DNA from: Rotaria macrura
Lineage: Eukaryota; Rotifera; Eurotatoria; Philodinida; Philodinidae
Assembly (NCBI GenBank): GCA_900239685.1
Contig: OENT01000233.1
Location: forward strand, 1 to 64,000
Direction: 5' to 3'
Length of the DNA stretch: 64,000 bases
Within the stretch, counting starts at the first letter, position 1. The number at the start of each line of letters is the position of its first letter. The notes below the pieces were generated by a model that was given only the letters and a program-made list of their open reading frames with translations, did not search any database and had not been told where the DNA came from. The position numbers and the translations under genes were made by a program. Positions 63,801 through 64,000 of the stretch are shown piece by piece.

Positions 63801-64000
63801 TCAATTGATTCGTGAAAATGGTTATAGTGATAATAAATTAGATGACGATATCATTGAAAGTTGTGTACGACAATCAGGTTCTGATGTTGAACAAGTAAAA
63901 TCAACAGATGAAACTCTACTTTGAATTTCTTGTATTCATTCGTTTTTTCTAGAGTCGAGAACAAGATACATTAATACAAATGATAAAAAATGATGATACT
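45842..64000 (+). CDS. ZFYVE26: ZFYVE26 (spastizin/FYVE-CENT) orthologue, 3' end outside window
   Basis: Exons 45842-46050, 46114-46198, 46264-46350, 47108-47698, 47754-48004, 48186-48376, 48874-49776, 49842-49905, 49964-50102, 50172-50881, 50..., restated: exon 11 52250-52812, 12 53376-54080, 13 55972-57619, 14 58518-59222, 15 59708-60540, 16 61578-61874, 17 61933-62395, 18 63439-63646, 19 63712-63894, 20 63953 onward; 2961 codons so far (human 2539 in total). The protein binds PI3P and, with spatacsin and AP-5, works in autophagic lysosome reformation. Evidence: N-terminal WELSRICL; LELLENIFSLIF; Arg-rich HRHSHRRRRRRTR (human RRGRRTRRS) before a Ser-rich part; PLLIFEQLLMNNSID; FYVE finger at about 2199-2262 with WISD, RRHHCRRCG and RTC; then DFHYDQSPSISLCLSLIELH, WFQWGMAYLHIGQYTDARDKFEKCL and QDTLIQMIKND. 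Exon 12 has a DUF547-like core. Exon 15 has an Asp run. Introns 10 and 12 hold inverted-repeat elements. Weakest joins: exon 10-11 and 17-18. Confidence 0.93.
51220..51788. mobile_element. Non-autonomous inverted-repeat transposon (MITE) in ZFYVE26 intron 10
   Basis: Ends are GTTGGGGGCAAAATTGGGAT at the left and its reverse complement at the right (ATCCCAATTTTGCCCCCAAC). The terminal inverted repeat is nearly perfect for about 77 bases and then continues to about 105 (ending TTAGAGATAAATT). The right arm has an extra 67-base tandem copy of the internal block (GTCAAAATTGGAATCCCAG at 51652 and 51719), so the arms differ in length. Flanks are alternating TA (TATATAT on both sides), consistent with insertion at TA. 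The interior has a 63-codon open frame without recognisable domain and no transposase, so the element needs a partner in trans. Confidence 0.8.
54203..55159. mobile_element. Foldback element in ZFYVE26 intron 12
   Basis: The outer ends GGGGGAAACAGCTGATTTTT (about 54205) and, reversed, TTGGGGAAACAACTGATTTC (about 55159) are inverted copies, followed inward by AATTTGAA/AATTTAAA and by C tracts on one side and a G tract (54957-54968) on the other. A second, nested inverted pair lies at 54546-54600 and 54731-54786 (GAAAGAGCATGT..TGCAG.G.AGTGCAGAG). Open frames across it read similar peptides from opposite strands (FFCSKEHVKMQGSAE and FFCWKEHVHMEGSAE), as expected for foldback DNA. No transposase seen. 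Confidence 0.6.

Overview
This 64 kb window is AT-rich nuclear DNA of an animal, most likely a bdelloid rotifer (Rotaria- or Adineta-like). That assignment is an inference. It rests on intron-rich genes with many 50-70 nt introns, an intron-bearing tRNA-Ile(UAU), gene families common in bdelloids (U-box/kinase fusions, LamG stalk proteins), AG acceptors sitting just upstream of start codons as expected for spliced-leader trans-splicing, and two copies of a bdelloid-type telomere-like motif. Nothing bacterial, viral or CRISPR-like is visible.

Left part (1-13.5 kb): one U-box/protein-kinase gene (4162-5241) in otherwise gene-free DNA that holds several decayed repeats: an inverted-repeat element (6.6-7.0 kb), degenerate S/T/N/Q-rich coding-like repeats (7.2-9.3 kb), a foldback element (10.1-10.4 kb) with a partner at 25.6 kb, a GGATC-rich repeated stretch (10.4-11.4 kb) and a telomere-like hairpin (11.4 kb).

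Middle part (13.5-32.6 kb): a secreted or membrane-tethered protein with three trypsin-like domains, of which only the last keeps the catalytic triad (13565-16705); a type II membrane protein with a Thr-rich stalk and two LamG domains (19823-24981); two identical tRNA-Ile(UAU) genes inside a 302 bp duplication; and, on the minus strand, an 887-residue Ig/FN3 receptor of nephrin/KIRREL type (27740-32571).

Right part (37.6-64 kb): a compact gene block around a divergent 804 bp spacer. Leftward are a DLNG-type FCP1/NIF phosphatase-like gene and then TMEM192, 81 bp apart. Rightward are an MFSD1-like transporter, TIM50, and ZFYVE26 (spastizin), which runs off the window. TMEM192, MFSD1 and ZFYVE26 are all lysosomal or autophagy proteins in other animals, so the block looks like a lysosome-themed divergent cluster, perhaps transcribed as two operons. 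Two ZFYVE26 introns carry non-autonomous inverted-repeat elements.

Exon structures were built by hand from splice motifs, reading frame and remembered family features. All joins given keep the frame, and the complete multi-exon models end in a stop codon. No search or alignment program was run.
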